Source: Trichocoleus sp. (GTDB lineage Bacteria > Cyanobacteriota > Cyanobacteriia > Elainellales > Elainellaceae). From it: 64,000 nucleotides of DNA. Shown in pieces: positions 45,017-54,584 of the stretch. The stretch lies in the NCBI GenBank assembly GCA_036702865.1, contig DATNQD010000086.1, positions 186,001 through 250,000 of the forward strand. The letters run 5' to 3'. Below the pieces are notes generated by a model. That model was not told the origin of the DNA. It was given only the letters and a program-made list of their open reading frames with translations, and made no database searches. The translations under genes were made by a program, and so were the position numbers. Every line of letters starts with the position of its first letter. Position 1 is the first letter of the stretch.

Positions 45017-45658
45017 TTAGCGTCGGCGCTCCTGTAGCTTACGGTACACATCTCGGATATCAACCTGATGATGGGCTAGAGCAACGAGGGTGTGATAGAG
45101 CAGGTCAGCCACTTCTCCAGCGATCGAGTCCTTGTCATCATCTTTACAAGCCATCACCACTTCTGCCGATTCTTCCCCAATTTTCTTAAGGATTTTGTTG
45201 TCGCCCCCGGCAAGCAGCTTGCAAGTATAGGAATCGGGGTTGGGATGGTCGCGTCGATCGCAGATAACCTGAAACACCTGTGACAGCATGTCTGCAGGCG
45301 GAGCCTGAACCGTCCCATCCACTTGATGAAAGCAGCTTCGTTCTCCGGTGTGACAGGCAATGTCACCGATTTGCTCCACCGTGACCAGCAGTGCATCACT
45401 ATCACAGTCATAGCGAATAGACTTGACGAGCTGCAAATGTCCTGATGTTGCACCTTTGTGCCAGAACTCAGAGCGCGATCGACTCCAAAACCAGGTTTCT
45501 CCAGTCTCTAGGGTTTTTTGCAGCGATTCCTGATTCATCCATGCCATCATCAGCACCGTACCGTCGAGGTGATCTTGGACGATCGCAGGCACAAGCCCCT
45601 GCTCGTTGTAACGGATTTGTTCAACGGGAATCGACAGACTGGAAAGGGAAGATGGCAT
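45017..45658 (-). CDS. hisI: HisIE, bifunctional PRA-CH / PRA-PH enzyme of histidine synthesis
   Basis: This 213-residue fusion carries out steps two and three of histidine synthesis. The HisI half (residues ~10-115) has [38 protein letters not shown] and [13 protein letters not shown] with zinc-binding Cys residues. The HisE half (about 125-213) has [18 protein letters not shown] and [16 protein letters not shown]. The fused form is normal in cyanobacteria. ATG 45658 is chosen over a TTG at 45688. No other his gene is nearby. Confidence 0.96.
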   Translation of the reverse strand: MPSSLSSLSIPVEQIRYNEQGLVPAIVQDHLDGTVLMMAWMNQESLQKTLETGETWFWSRSRSEFWHKGATSGHLQLVKSIRYDCDSDALLVTVEQIGDIACHTGERSCFHQVDGTVQAPPADMLSQVFQVICDRRDHPNPDSYTCKLLAGGDNKILKKIGEESAEVVMACKDDDKDSIAGEVADLLYHTLVALAHHQVDIRDVYRKLQERRR

Positions 45659-46152
45659 GAGTTTGGATTGTCCTGAATCAAAGCACAAAGTCTATTATTG
45701 ACGAAGAAGAATCCTTTATGGCAGGGGTTGAGAGAATCGGGGACAGCAAACAGCGCTCTTGAGCTTTGCTAAACGAGGCGTAGATCGTTGCTCTGCCAAA
45801 GGTTTTGCTTTATCTGCTCGTGCTCATCGTTCTAACGATCGCAGTATCTCAGATTATTTTGCTTAAAACAGGCAGCAGTCAGCGAGGAACGAGACACAAT
45901 TTACGCCAGATGGGCTAATCGCTTCGTTTATTCCTAAACAACCACTGCTTTGTTGGCATCCGAGCGATCGGTTTTGCAGTTTGGGAGATATAGAGATAAG
46001 CAAAAGTACTCAGTTTAGCCCTTTAAGCGTGGGATGTTTCGTGATTGAAGCCCAATTGCCATCGCAACCCAATAGGATAATTAAGGGATCAGTTCAGCCT
46101 TGGATCGCTGTGCCCTCAACATCTCGCAACATACATCTCGGTTGAAGCATTT
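45659..46152. other. Divergent intergenic region hisIE-hemL, about 490 bp
   Basis: No gene is visible on either strand. The sequence is mixed, with CGATCG words and no terminator. A GATAAT word near 46076 could be a -10 element for hemL, but a matching -35 was not found at normal spacing. Confidence 0.4.
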
Positions 46153-46159
46153 AAGAGGA
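46153..46159 (+). promoter_or_regulatory. Shine-Dalgarno sequence that fixes the TTG start of hemL
   Basis: AGAGGAGAGAGA ends about 5-7 nt before TTG 46167. There is no in-frame ATG or GTG that keeps the conserved hemL N-terminus, so the TTG is the start. Confidence 0.7.
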
Positions 46160-46166
46160 GAGAGAT

Positions 46167-47471
46167 TTGGTCACTACCAACCTTAAAACAACAAAATCAG
46201 AAGAAATCTTTGCCGCAGCCCAAAAGCTGATGCCAGGTGGAGTGAATTCTCCAGTCCGTGCCTTCAAATCAGTCGGTGGACAGCCGATCGTCTTCGATCA
46301 TGTTAAGGGTGCCTACATCTGGGATGTAGATGGCAACCAATATATTGACTACGTGGGAAGCTGGGGTCCAGCAATTTGTGGTCATACCCATCCTGAAGTC
46401 ATCGCTGCCCTGAAAGATGCCCTAGATAAGGGAACCAGCTTTGGTGCACCCTCTTATCTAGAAAATGTCCTGGCAGAAATGGTGATTGATGCCGTTCCCA
46501 GCGTCGAAATGGTGCGTTTCGTCAATTCTGGGACTGAAGCTTGCATGGCAGTTTTGCGCCTGATGCGAGCCTATACCGGACGCGAAAAGCTGATCAAGTT
46601 TGAAGGCTGCTATCACGGTCACGCTGATATGTTTCTGGTGAAGGCGGGGTCTGGTGTTGCAACGCTAGGGTTGCCCGATTCTCCGGGTGTCCCAAAATCC
46701 ACAACCGCGAATACTTTGACTGCTCCTTACAATGATCTGGAAGCCGTCAAAGCCCTGTTTGCAGAAAATCCCGATCAGATTGCTGGAATTATTCTAGAAC
46801 CGATCGTTGGTAATGCCGGATTCATTCCCCCGGATGCTGGCTTCCTGGAAGGGCTGCGCGAACTAACCAAAGAGCATGGCGCACTGCTGGTTTTTGATGA
46901 AGTAATGACCGGATTCCGCATTGCTTATGGTGGGGCGCAGGAGAAATTTGGCGTCACGCCTGATCTCACGACAATGGGCAAAGTGATTGGCGGTGGGCTT
47001 CCGGTTGGGGCTTATGGCGGTCGCAAAGACATTATGCAGCTTGTGGCTCCGGCAGGCCCGATGTATCAGGCAGGCACGCTCTCCGGCAACCCGCTGGCGA
47101 TGACAGCAGGCATCAAAACGCTCGAATTGCTGAAGCGTCCGGGAACCTATGAGTATCTCGATCGCATTACCAAAAGGCTAGCAGATGGGATGCTGCAAAT
47201 CGCTCAAGAAACAGGTCACGCTGCCTGTGGCGGACAAATCAGCGGTATGTTCGGCTTCTTCTTCACAGAAGGACCTGTGCATAGCTATGAAGACGCCAAA
47301 AAGTCAGATACAGCCAAGTTCGGTCGCTTCCACCGGGGAATGTTGGAGCATGGCATCTATCTCGCTCCATCGCAGTTTGAAGCTGGTTTTACCTCGTTAG
47401 CACATACGGATGAGGATATCGATCGCACCCTGGCAGCAGCTCGTGAAGTGATGTCGAGTCTGTCAAGCTAG
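46167..47471 (+). CDS. hemL: Glutamate-1-semialdehyde 2,1-aminomutase
   Basis: This 434-residue PLP enzyme makes 5-aminolevulinate, the precursor of haem, chlorophyll, bilins and corrins. It begins at TTG and reads [20 protein letters not shown]. Conserved segments are [49 protein letters not shown] and the PLP lysine Lys272 in [19 protein letters not shown]. Length is normal and no residue is missing. pcyA, cpcS and cobL in this window use products of the same pathway. A stem-loop terminator follows. Confidence 0.97.
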   Translation: MVTTNLKTTKSEEIFAAAQKLMPGGVNSPVRAFKSVGGQPIVFDHVKGAYIWDVDGNQYIDYVGSWGPAICGHTHPEVIAALKDALDKGTSFGAPSYLENVLAEMVIDAVPSVEMVRFVNSGTEACMAVLRLMRAYTGREKLIKFEGCYHGHADMFLVKAGSGVATLGLPDSPGVPKSTTANTLTAPYNDLEAVKALFAENPDQIAGIILEPIVGNAGFIPPDAGFLEGLRELTKEHGALLVFDEVMTGFRIAYGGAQEKFGVTPDLTTMGKVIGGGLPVGAYGGRKDIMQLVAPAGPMYQAGTLSGNPLAMTAGIKTLELLKRPGTYEYLDRITKRLADGMLQIAQETGHAACGGQISGMFGFFFTEGPVHSYEDAKKSDTAKFGRFHRGMLEHGIYLAPSQFEAGFTSLAHTDEDIDRTLAAAREVMSSLSS

Positions 47472-47527
47472 TTAACCCGGTGTGGGAGGAAGCTCTCCTG
47501 ATCTAACCAGTTAGTTCATCACATAAG

Positions 47528-47586
47528 AGGCAATTCCAGCAACTCGCTGCCATGATGGTTGAGCAAGTTTTAGGAGTTGCCTTTTT
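47528..47586 (+). terminator. Terminator hairpin after hemL
   Basis: AGGCAATTCC (47528-47537) pairs with GGAGTTGCCT (47573-47582), one G-T wobble, followed by TTTTT. The loop is long (35 nt). The T run and position 57 bp past the stop codon support termination. Confidence 0.6.
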
Positions 47587-47625
47587 CATCGTGATTCGCT
47601 GTTAACCTAGCTGCAAACCGCTTTT

Positions 47626-47787
47626 TTAGCAGCCACAACCGCCATGCCCGCAACCATCACCATTTTGATGCCCATTCGCGCAGGCTTCGCTGCAATAAGG
47701 CTTGCCGTCTTTTTGAATCGCTTCTTCCAGCGACACGATACACAAACAAGAGTCGCAAGCGCACTTCATCTGAGTCACTGTCGTCAT
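47626..47787 (-). CDS. Metallothionein (SmtA/BmtA family)
   Basis: The 53-residue protein starts MTTVTQMKCACDSCLCIVSL, has PYCSEACANGHQ in the middle and ends GCGHGGCGC. Nine cysteines (9, 11, 14, 16, 32, 36, 46, 51, 53) and two histidines (40, 48) match bacterial metallothioneins, which bind zinc and related metals in a four-metal cluster. GAGG (47796-47799 on the opposite strand) is 8 nt before the ATG. An SmtB-type operator lies 42 bp upstream. No smtB-like regulator gene is visible in the window. Confidence 0.93.
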   Translation of the reverse strand: MTTVTQMKCACDSCLCIVSLEEAIQKDGKPYCSEACANGHQNGDGCGHGGCGC

Positions 47788-47817
47788 TGAAATTACCTCA
47801 GGTTCAGGTTTGGATTC

Positions 47818-47823
47818 AATATA
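47818..47823 (-). promoter_or_regulatory. Probable -10 element of the metallothionein promoter
   Basis: On the minus strand this reads TATATT, one change from the consensus. The operator at 47829-47842 lies directly upstream and would fill the -10/-35 spacer, a usual site for SmtB-type repression. Confidence 0.45.
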
Positions 47824-47828
47824 ACACC

Positions 47829-47842
47829 TGAACAGACGTTCA
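47829..47842. promoter_or_regulatory. SmtB/ArsR-type metal-responsive operator
   Basis: TGAACAGACGTTCA contains the TGAA-N6-TTCA core bound by SmtB, ZiaR and BxmR. Its outer five bases form a perfect inverted repeat. It lies between the divergent metallothionein and MFS genes, 42 bp from one ATG and 17 bp from the other, so one repressor could control both. The motif plus the metallothionein context make the call; binding is inferred. Confidence 0.7.
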
Positions 47843-47858
47843 TATATTTAATCCGCTT

Positions 47859-49031
47859 ATGGCTTTCTCTTCTCGTCGTTCGGTGCTCTGGGTTCAAGTT
47901 TGGGGCTTAGCTGCCGTCCAAGGATCGATCGCTCTCACCTGGGTCATCTACAATCTCTTTCTGCCCCAACTGCTGAGTCAATTTGGTTTTCCAAGAACAC
48001 TGGCAGCCGGGCTTCTGATTTTTGAGAATCTGCTGGCTGCGATTATGGAACCGCTGATGGGCAGTTTTTCCGATCGGACACAGCGCTGGCTCGGAACTCG
48101 CTTTCCCTTCATTGCGATCGGCGTGATCCTGGCTGCTTCGCTATTTGTCGCAATTCCAGCTATCACCGTATTTGGGCAAGGATGGGCAGGGGCAGCCCGT
48201 TGGAGCTTACCGATCGTTCTGGTTGCCTGGTCGCTGGCAATGGCGATTTTTCGCAGTCCTGCCCTATCGCTGCTGGGACGCTACGCCTTTGCAACTCGCC
48301 TACCGCAAGCAGCCAGTATTTTGACGCTTGTTGGAGCAGTTACAGGCGCAGTTGCTCCTCTGGTCAATGACTTTCTGCTGAAACTTGGCGCACCCATTCC
48401 CTTTACCGCTGGATCGCTTTCACTCCTTGTTGCCGCAGCAGCGTTGCGAGCAGTCAACCCACCCGCATCCCCAGCTAACACAGCAAAACCACCCACTCCA
48501 CCGATCGCTCTGCTGCCTCTGGTATTTATCTTTGGTGCGGGAGCCGGGATCAGCATCGGATTTCGCCTGATGATGCAAGCCTTCCCCAAGATTTTGCATG
48601 CTCAACCAAGCAGCGCCAGCCTGATTTTGGGACTCATTTTTCTAACGGTAGCGATTACCGCAATTCCTGCCGGGACATTTGCAGTGCGGCTCGGCAACCA
48701 AAAAGCGATGTTGATCGGCTTGTGTGTGATGGCGATCGGTCTGCTGCTCCTGCTGGCTCTCCCTTATCCGTTGCTTGCCGGGCTACTGGCAATTGGGATA
48801 GGTGCTGCCTTCAGCCTCGTTTCCAACGGCACGATTCCCTTTGCGCTGTCCCTTGTTCCTGCTGAAAAAGCTGGGCTAGGAACCGGAATGTTCTTTAGCG
48901 GTGGGGCAATCGGACTCAGCCTATTTCTCAGTATTGCAGACAATTTAGATGGGACGATCGGGGCAATGGTTGGCGCAATGGCATTTCTCCTGGCAGCTGG
49001 ATTGGTTGCGCTTGCAGGAAACGGACGATAA
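47859..49031 (+). CDS. MFS transporter divergent from the metallothionein gene
   Basis: This 390-residue protein has twelve membrane helices. MEPLMGSFSDRTQRWLGTRF after helix 2 is the MFS loop motif with basic and acidic residues, similar to SLC45/GPH-like carriers, and FRSPALSLLGRYA is in helix 4. A short Pro/Ala-rich loop splits the halves. The substrate is not known. The gene shares a 71-bp upstream region with the metallothionein gene, and a metal-responsive operator ends 17 bp before its ATG, which is so close that a bound repressor could also block transcription or translation. Confidence 0.88.
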   Translation: MAFSSRRSVLWVQVWGLAAVQGSIALTWVIYNLFLPQLLSQFGFPRTLAAGLLIFENLLAAIMEPLMGSFSDRTQRWLGTRFPFIAIGVILAASLFVAIPAITVFGQGWAGAARWSLPIVLVAWSLAMAIFRSPALSLLGRYAFATRLPQAASILTLVGAVTGAVAPLVNDFLLKLGAPIPFTAGSLSLLVAAAALRAVNPPASPANTAKPPTPPIALLPLVFIFGAGAGISIGFRLMMQAFPKILHAQPSSASLILGLIFLTVAITAIPAGTFAVRLGNQKAMLIGLCVMAIGLLLLLALPYPLLAGLLAIGIGAAFSLVSNGTIPFALSLVPAEKAGLGTGMFFSGGAIGLSLFLSIADNLDGTIGAMVGAMAFLLAAGLVALAGNGR

Positions 49032-49103
49032 GGGATAGATCTAAGCAACAGCCACAAAACTGCTTTGCTGCCCGAATTAGAAAATCTTAAGTGCAGAAAG
49101 CCC

Positions 49104-49310
49104 TCATTCGTTCTCTGCGTTCCCGCTTCCCTGCTTTGTATCCTCCTCCCGCTCTAACACTGGTAATCGATCGCCCCGAAAAATTTCCTCACTGGCCTGC
49201 CCCAGTTCAATGAGAGCTTTGCCGATCGCCTTGCTGCCAATCAGTACTGCCAAAAGTGGAATTGTACTGAAACTAAGCAAAAGATTGGTTGGAATCTTTG
49301 AGGTTTGCAT
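49104..49310 (-). CDS. Small conserved cyanobacterial membrane protein
   Basis: The 68-residue product begins MQTSKIPTNLLLSFSTIPLL, with one membrane helix (about residues 9-27). A conserved-looking middle follows, GKALIELGQASEEIFRGDRL, then a charged tail. I recall similar short proteins across cyanobacteria with the same opening, but no function. It lies convergent with the MFS gene, 72 bp away. It is probably real rather than a chance frame. Confidence 0.7.
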   Translation of the reverse strand: MQTSKIPTNLLLSFSTIPLLAVLIGSKAIGKALIELGQASEEIFRGDRLPVLEREEDTKQGSGNAENE

Positions 49311-49598
49311 CGGGTTTTGCTGAATAAGTGATCAGGAGGCTTGAGCAATTTGGACGTTGGCTATAGAGTTTTGTAAACTCGGTAGGGGTTAGGGCACTGT
49401 TTTTCTAAATTGAGTTTATCTTTAGAGTCCAATGTCGATCGCCCCCAACAGCTTTATATATCGCTATTCTACGTTTCTTCACAGAACAATATTGAGAATC
49501 ATATGAGCCATTGCGACAGAATACGAGTATGCTATGTGCCTGAAAGGTGATGCACCTGCCCCCAAAAGTCTTTAGCGAGTCGAAACGCCAGGGTTGCG

Positions 49599-52500
49599 AT
49601 GTCTAACGCCAACGAAAAACGTGTCTCCAACTCCCGATCGCCCCTTGAACGCTGGATCTATCAAACGATCGCGCTCCGAGGTTTGCGTGTCAAGTTCCGG
49701 CTGCGAGGCAATAATTTACATCTGCTGCTCGAACACCAGAGTTGTCCAGATCGGACAGTAACCCTGCTCTGGCTCATTCCGGCGCTTCAGGAAACCAATC
49801 TCAATACGCTACTGCCAGCCGAACAGCCGCCGATTTATCAGATTCAACTCTACGCTTGCGAAGCCGGACAAAGCCGCCCAGATTGGACAGCCTCCATTTA
49901 TCTCAATCAACTTCAGCATCACCTCGAACAGCTCCAAGCCGGACAATCCATCCCTGAACTCAGCTTCGCGGCTCCGGTTTCATCGCCTCCACCTCCTCGC
50001 CCTGCTGTCCCCCCAGTTGAAATTGATGACACCGCTACGCTTGCCCTTTCCAACCGTCATCTCGCCAAGCAAGGACAGGAAACAGCGATCGCCTGCTATC
50101 TCAGCGAAACAATTAGCGATTGGGGCGTTGCCGTTCGGGTTAGCGCCAGGACAGTTCCCTACTCACCTCCGGCAGCCGTTTATTCGACTGATTCATCGCT
50201 GCATGATGGGCTGACAATCCGTCGTCTCTGGATCGCCTGCGAAGCTGCTTATGGATTAGAGCCTGGAGCGATCGGAGAACCCATTACCCAAAAGCTGCGC
50301 GAACTGGAGATCGAGGGCTATCGGGATGCAGTCATTGTCTTTCAGGTTGCAGGCGAAAGCCGTCCTGACTGGATACTGCGTGTTGATCTGACTCCCCCCC
50401 TGGAAATGCTGCGCGAATGGGCACGCTGGGGCGATGTGGAAGCAGTTCAGCGGTTGGTTAACCAGGAGTTAAAACCCTGGAACCTAGAGATTACCAAGGC
50501 AACACTGACAGACACGACGCTGCATCTCTGTACAAGCTGGTTTCCATCTGGCGCAATTGAGCTAGACCAGAAGCGCGTTAAAGCAGATGTGGCTCTGTTA
50601 TTAGAGGCGCTGGGTCCACAGGGTATCCATACCGCAATGCTCTATGGTCCAGTTGATGAAGCGGATACGCCGAGTTGGGTAGAATGGCTGCAACTTCCTG
50701 CTGCCCTGCATTCAGCCTTCGCGGAGATGCCGATCGCTTTAGCACAGCAAGCGGACTGGGGCGCAATTGCCTTTCTGCTGCATCGATTATTAAACCCGGA
50801 TCTGGATAGCTATCTGGCGATGGGGGGAATCCGGCTACAGCTCCTGCCGAAAGATGACCCGAATGTCGGGGATGATGCTCCTAAAACGCTACTTCATGTC
50901 ATGGCGGAGGCAACGGCTTGCCCCAATCAGCAGCAGATCAGTACGACGATCGTCCGCTTCATGCGTCAGTTGCGCCTACCAACCGTGTCTGGAGTGCGGA
51001 TCTATGGAAGACGTGCCGGGCAAAAGAAGCCGCTCTGGAGCTATGGCACAGACTTTGTGACCCGCAAGCGACTTGTCCCTGAAGTCACCCCTGAATTCGC
51101 TGCCACAGCCGACTATGTGCAAGACCTGATTGCCCAGACAGATGAGCCAATTCTGCGTCCTGATTTCACCCCTGCCGACCTGCAAGCTGCCTGGACGAAT
51201 ACAAGCCAGCAGTTCATCCATCGGATTCAGTCGGTTTTAACCCGATCGCACCTGTTTGTCGATCGCCCTGAACCTCAACCTCAAGGCGGGGCACTACCGG
51301 GACGAGTCAGCTATCAGGGAGCTTCAGTTGGACTAGTCTGGAGCGCAGTCGGGCTGTTGCTGCTAGTGCAGGGAAACTGGCTGCTCGGAAGCTGGGCAAG
51401 GTCTAAGCCCACCCCGTCGGAGGCAGAAACGCGATCGACTCTGATTGCGCCCTCGGAACCAGTTGTGGCATCGGAAGCACCCCCCAGCCCCAAACCAAAA
51501 CCCACAACCAATCTCCCAAAACTCTCGCTGCAAAAGTCTCCCAACGCGAATGCAGGCGTGTTTAACACGGAAGGGTTTACTCGTCCCGTGGAGGAGACGA
51601 TCGATCTGGAAGAGACGACCAATTCCACGCCAGCCCCACGCCAGACGCAAGCAGCACCAACCCCACGCCAGATGCAAGCCGCTCGATCGCTGCCCTACAC
51701 TCCCCCGAATCCACAAACCGATCAAATTGCAGCCGCCATTCAGGCAAAAGCAGCAAGTTTACCCACCTTCAACAGCCGCCAACTGGATCAAAAGCTGCAG
51801 CTCTACTACAAGTTTTTAGAAGAGTCTGGTACACCAGATGTGTTGATTGTCGGCAGTTCCAGAGCCTTGCGCGGCATTGACCCGATCGCTTTGCAAAAAT
51901 CGCTGGCGGGATTGGGCTATTCCGACTTGAAGGTCTTTAACTTTGGCATCAATGGGGCAACGGCTCAGGTGGTTGATCTGCTGCTAGAGCGAATTTTGAC
52001 GCCTGATCAACTGCCGCGCCTCATTGTTTGGGCAGATGGAGCCCGCGCCTTCAATAGCGGCACAACTGATATCACCTATAACGGCGTCGTTGCTTCTGCC
52101 GCTTTCCGTCAACTCACTGCCGGAACCTTAGCCATTCCCACAGCAAACGCTGATTCTCCAGCAACTCCAGAAGGAACTGCTGCCGGGGGAGCTACTCACT
52201 CCTCATTGACTGCCAGCTACGACCAGATCGATCGGTGGTTGAGTCAGCACTTAGCCGATGTCGCGCAGGTTTATCAGGAACGCGATCGGCTCAAGCATTT
52301 GATTCAAGGGAGCCTGACTGGTTTTTTCCCTGATGCACCCCAACCTGCTGCTGAAACCAATTCGGAAACCCCAGCAACTTTAGCGGCTGTACCACGATCA
52401 GGGCAACCCAGCCCAAACTTACAAGGATTTTTGCCACTGGCAGTACAGTTTAATCCTGCAACTTACTATCAAAAATATGCGAGAGTGATCGGGCAATATG

Positions 52501-52898
52501 ACAGTGACTATGAGAATTTCCGGATTCAAGGAACTCAGGACGCTGCTTTGAAGTCGTTTTTGCGGTTCACGAAAGCGCGAGAAATTCCCGTTGTTTTTGT
52601 GAATCTTCCCCTCACCGAAGACTACCTTGATCCTTACCGAATGCGCCATGAACAAGCTTTTCGGCAATACATGGTAGGTCTGGCGATGCAGTCACCCCGC
52701 TTTGTCTTCCGCGATCTCAGCGAAAAGTGGACAACGCAATATCAATACTTCTCCGACCCCAGCCACCTCAATCGCTATGGCGCTTATGCCGTTTCTCGCA
52801 CCCTGGCGCAAGATGCCCTCATTCCCTGGGCTGAAGCTCGATCGCAGGCATCTCCTCAACCACCGGGAACAGGAAGCGGTGTCATCCGGCGAAACTAA
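49599..52898 (+). CDS. DUF1574/SGNH-type protein with repeated N-terminal modules
   Basis: This 1099-residue protein has three parts. Residues ~30-530 hold about four degenerate modules, each a helical stretch, a (I/V/A)x(L/V/I)(Y/F) strand and a motif like SRPDW (RPDW twice; PSW and KPLW once each). One membrane helix follows (about 575-597; GLVWSAVGLLLLVQGNWLLG), then a Pro/Thr-rich linker with two near-repeats of TPRQ-(T/M)-QAA. The C-terminal DUF1574 domain has an SGNH-like GSSRAL block at 752-757 and DPSH at 1053-1056, a Ser-Asp-His set. Such hydrolases or acyltransferases modify polysaccharides. The substrate is unknown. Confidence 0.8.
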   Translation: MSNANEKRVSNSRSPLERWIYQTIALRGLRVKFRLRGNNLHLLLEHQSCPDRTVTLLWLIPALQETNLNTLLPAEQPPIYQIQLYACEAGQSRPDWTASIYLNQLQHHLEQLQAGQSIPELSFAAPVSSPPPPRPAVPPVEIDDTATLALSNRHLAKQGQETAIACYLSETISDWGVAVRVSARTVPYSPPAAVYSTDSSLHDGLTIRRLWIACEAAYGLEPGAIGEPITQKLRELEIEGYRDAVIVFQVAGESRPDWILRVDLTPPLEMLREWARWGDVEAVQRLVNQELKPWNLEITKATLTDTTLHLCTSWFPSGAIELDQKRVKADVALLLEALGPQGIHTAMLYGPVDEADTPSWVEWLQLPAALHSAFAEMPIALAQQADWGAIAFLLHRLLNPDLDSYLAMGGIRLQLLPKDDPNVGDDAPKTLLHVMAEATACPNQQQISTTIVRFMRQLRLPTVSGVRIYGRRAGQKKPLWSYGTDFVTRKRLVPEVTPEFAATADYVQDLIAQTDEPILRPDFTPADLQAAWTNTSQQFIHRIQSVLTRSHLFVDRPEPQPQGGALPGRVSYQGASVGLVWSAVGLLLLVQGNWLLGSWARSKPTPSEAETRSTLIAPSEPVVASEAPPSPKPKPTTNLPKLSLQKSPNANAGVFNTEGFTRPVEETIDLEETTNSTPAPRQTQAAPTPRQMQAARSLPYTPPNPQTDQIAAAIQAKAASLPTFNSRQLDQKLQLYYKFLEESGTPDVLIVGSSRALRGIDPIALQKSLAGLGYSDLKVFNFGINGATAQVVDLLLERILTPDQLPRLIVWADGARAFNSGTTDITYNGVVASAAFRQLTAGTLAIPTANADSPATPEGTAAGGATHSSLTASYDQIDRWLSQHLADVAQVYQERDRLKHLIQGSLTGFFPDAPQPAAETNSETPATLAAVPRSGQPSPNLQGFLPLAVQFNPATYYQKYARVIGQYDSDYENFRIQGTQDAALKSFLRFTKAREIPVVFVNLPLTEDYLDPYRMRHEQAFRQYMVGLAMQSPRFVFRDLSEKWTTQYQYFSDPSHLNRYGAYAVSRTLAQDALIPWAEARSQASPQPPGTGSGVIRRN

Positions 52899-52928
52899 CC
52901 TTTGAGTCGCGTTCAGTGAATCAACTGC

Positions 52929-53156
52929 TCACATCTCGATTTCAATTCGCTTTTGTCTTCCCAACTGTCCAGCTTTGATGCGAATGCTAGACTTTGTCAC
53001 TTGAAATTCGGCGGCTAGGAGTTTGATGAGTTCCTCGTTTGCTTTACCGTCGATCGGAGGCGATTTAATGCTAACGACCAAACTCCCATCTTCAGCAGTT
53101 TGAATTGTCTGCTTCTTAGAATTTGGCTTCACTTTCACTCTCAGCGTTTTTATCAC
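52929..53156 (-). CDS. DUF167 (YggU-family) protein
   Basis: The 75-residue protein runs from [18 protein letters not shown] through [20 protein letters not shown] to [20 protein letters not shown]. That is the DUF167/YggU pattern, with the Pro-Pro-x-x-Gly-Lys-Ala-Asn motif. Its function is unknown, though some members bind RNA-like surfaces. The start is GTG at 53156. The gene lies 15 bp after the [2Fe-2S] gene on the same strand, so the two probably form an operon. Confidence 0.9.
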   Translation of the reverse strand: MIKTLRVKVKPNSKKQTIQTAEDGSLVVSIKSPPIDGKANEELIKLLAAEFQVTKSSIRIKAGQLGRQKRIEIEM

Positions 53157-53171
53157 TTGGCAAATTTCAAC

Positions 53172-53477
53172 TCATTCAGGCGGATGAAAGCGAGGATGTA
53201 GCAAGGATTGAACAGGCTGATCACTCACTAAATGCTGCTGAACGATCGCTCCTACATCGGCTGGTTTAACCCGACAATACCAGGTTCCATCCGGCATCAC
53301 CCGCACCGTTGGACCCGATGCACATTGCCCCAAACAATCACTGCTGTTCACAAAAACTCCGGTTGGGGCAGCCACCTGAAACGCTGCCAACACTTCAGCC
53401 GAACCATTTCGGGTACAAGAGCGATACTGGCAAACCAGCACACAGCGACGTTTTACGGGCGTTAAAGAAGCTTCCAA
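53172..53477 (-). CDS. Thioredoxin-like [2Fe-2S] ferredoxin-domain protein
   Basis: This 101-residue protein has RRCVLVCQYRSCTRNGSAEV and SSDCLGQCASGPTVRVMPDG. The CxxxxC and CxxxC pairs match the thioredoxin-like [2Fe-2S] ferredoxins, the NuoE-C-terminal-like fold. It probably carries electrons, with unknown partner. The start is TTG at 53477; an upstream in-frame stop lies 12 bp before it, so only this or an internal GTG is possible. It precedes the DUF167 gene by 15 bp. Confidence 0.85.
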   Translation of the reverse strand: MEASLTPVKRRCVLVCQYRSCTRNGSAEVLAAFQVAAPTGVFVNSSDCLGQCASGPTVRVMPDGTWYCRVKPADVGAIVQQHLVSDQPVQSLLHPRFHPPE

Positions 53478-53515
53478 GGCGATCGAGGCTCATCCTAAAA
53501 GGAACCAAACTTAGA

Positions 53516-53980
53516 CTAAGACGCACCCAACCAGCGACCAAACAAACGATTGACTGATTTTTTGAGCTGCCGCCGCTGTCGCCACTTCTGAAAAGCATTT
53601 TCGTATGCCTCGCCCGAAAGCTGATAAACCTTCCAGCCTTCCAGCGCCACCCCCACGCCCCAGAACAAAATCAGGTATTTCAGCCAAAGCCAACCCATCC
53701 CAAAGACCAGAATTGCCAGAAACGCACTCACGATCGCAAACTTACCAAACCGATGCCGAAACTTACTCCAGCGCAGTTCATTAAACGCCTGCCGCTCTGC
53801 CAATTCTCCCTGCTGCGTCAACCATTCCTGCTCTGCAATCGCCAGATCCTTCGAGCTGATATCCAGTTCTGCTGCAATCTCCAAAAGCTGTTCCCGCGTA
53901 ATATCCCCTGCTTCCACTTGACGAACGATCGCCAAATGCAGGATTTGCTGTGCTGCTTCGTGGCTATAGAGTTGAGTCAT
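53516..53980 (-). CDS. 2TM-domain protein
   Basis: The 154-residue protein has a helical N-terminus (AAQQILHLAIVRQVEAGDIT, then REQLLEIAAELDISSKDLAI) with a short conserved-like Asp/Glu pattern. A pair of membrane helices at about 84-97 and 101-118 follows, inside the typical RHRFGKFAIVSAFLAILVFG and KYLILFWGVGVALEGWKVY pattern. The tail is basic (KWRQRRQLKKSVNRLFGR). The 2TM domain is found fused or next to regulators in cyanobacteria; the function is unknown. It is 38 bp upstream of the [2Fe-2S] gene on the same strand. Confidence 0.85.
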   Translation of the reverse strand: MTQLYSHEAAQQILHLAIVRQVEAGDITREQLLEIAAELDISSKDLAIAEQEWLTQQGELAERQAFNELRWSKFRHRFGKFAIVSAFLAILVFGMGWLWLKYLILFWGVGVALEGWKVYQLSGEAYENAFQKWRQRRQLKKSVNRLFGRWLGAS

Positions 53981-54064
53981 AGTGGGCGGATAGTTGGTGG
54001 AATAGGAGGTTGAAAAGGAGCAAGGAGCGGGAAGAAGTACGGCGATAAGATCAGAAGAATCTCT

Positions 54065-54457
54065 CTAATCCTGCACGTATTCTTCTCCAGAAGCTAACGC
54101 ATATTCTGCTCTCATGAACTCTCTACCAAGATAGGCAGCATGGTCGAGGTAGCTAAGAGGAGCAGGCTTTGTTTGTTCAAAAATTTTGATGCAAAGCTCT
54201 TTGGCAGTTCTACCCGTAAAGATGGCAGTGGGGAGTCGTTCAGATTTGCCTCTGGTCGGGAGGGGTTTACCCGTTTCAGGGTCGCAAGCTAAGCCCTTGT
54301 CGTTGATGAAGTTGGTGTAGTGCTTGGCGCAGATCAGCCCAGCTTCCCGATCGAGGTAGATCACAAAATATCCTTCGGGGTCAAGTTCAATAAACCGCTG
54401 GGATAATTTTTTGTCTAGTGCAGTGCGTTCTTCAGCAGGTACGTTCGTCGTTGGCAT
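54065..54457 (-). CDS. DUF4346 protein
   Basis: This 130-residue protein contains LDPEGYFVIYLDREAGLICA, KHYTNFINDKGLACDPETGK, IFTGRTAKELCIKIFEQTKP and the end SYLDHAAYLGREFMRAEYAL. The whole length matches DUF4346 proteins of cyanobacteria as I know them. It is soluble and mixed alpha/beta. The function is unknown. It is on the same strand as the 2TM gene and 84 bp upstream of it. Confidence 0.85.
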   Translation of the reverse strand: MPTTNVPAEERTALDKKLSQRFIELDPEGYFVIYLDREAGLICAKHYTNFINDKGLACDPETGKPLPTRGKSERLPTAIFTGRTAKELCIKIFEQTKPAPLSYLDHAAYLGREFMRAEYALASGEEYVQD

Positions 54458-54584
54458 AATTCAAAGCAAGGATAGATGGAACTATCCCGATTGCAATCTA
54501 TCATTCGGTATTAATCTAGTTTAATCGGTCTGTTCGAGCCTGTGGTGCTGCTGTAATATGACTTGCCGAACAGTTGCGACAGAA

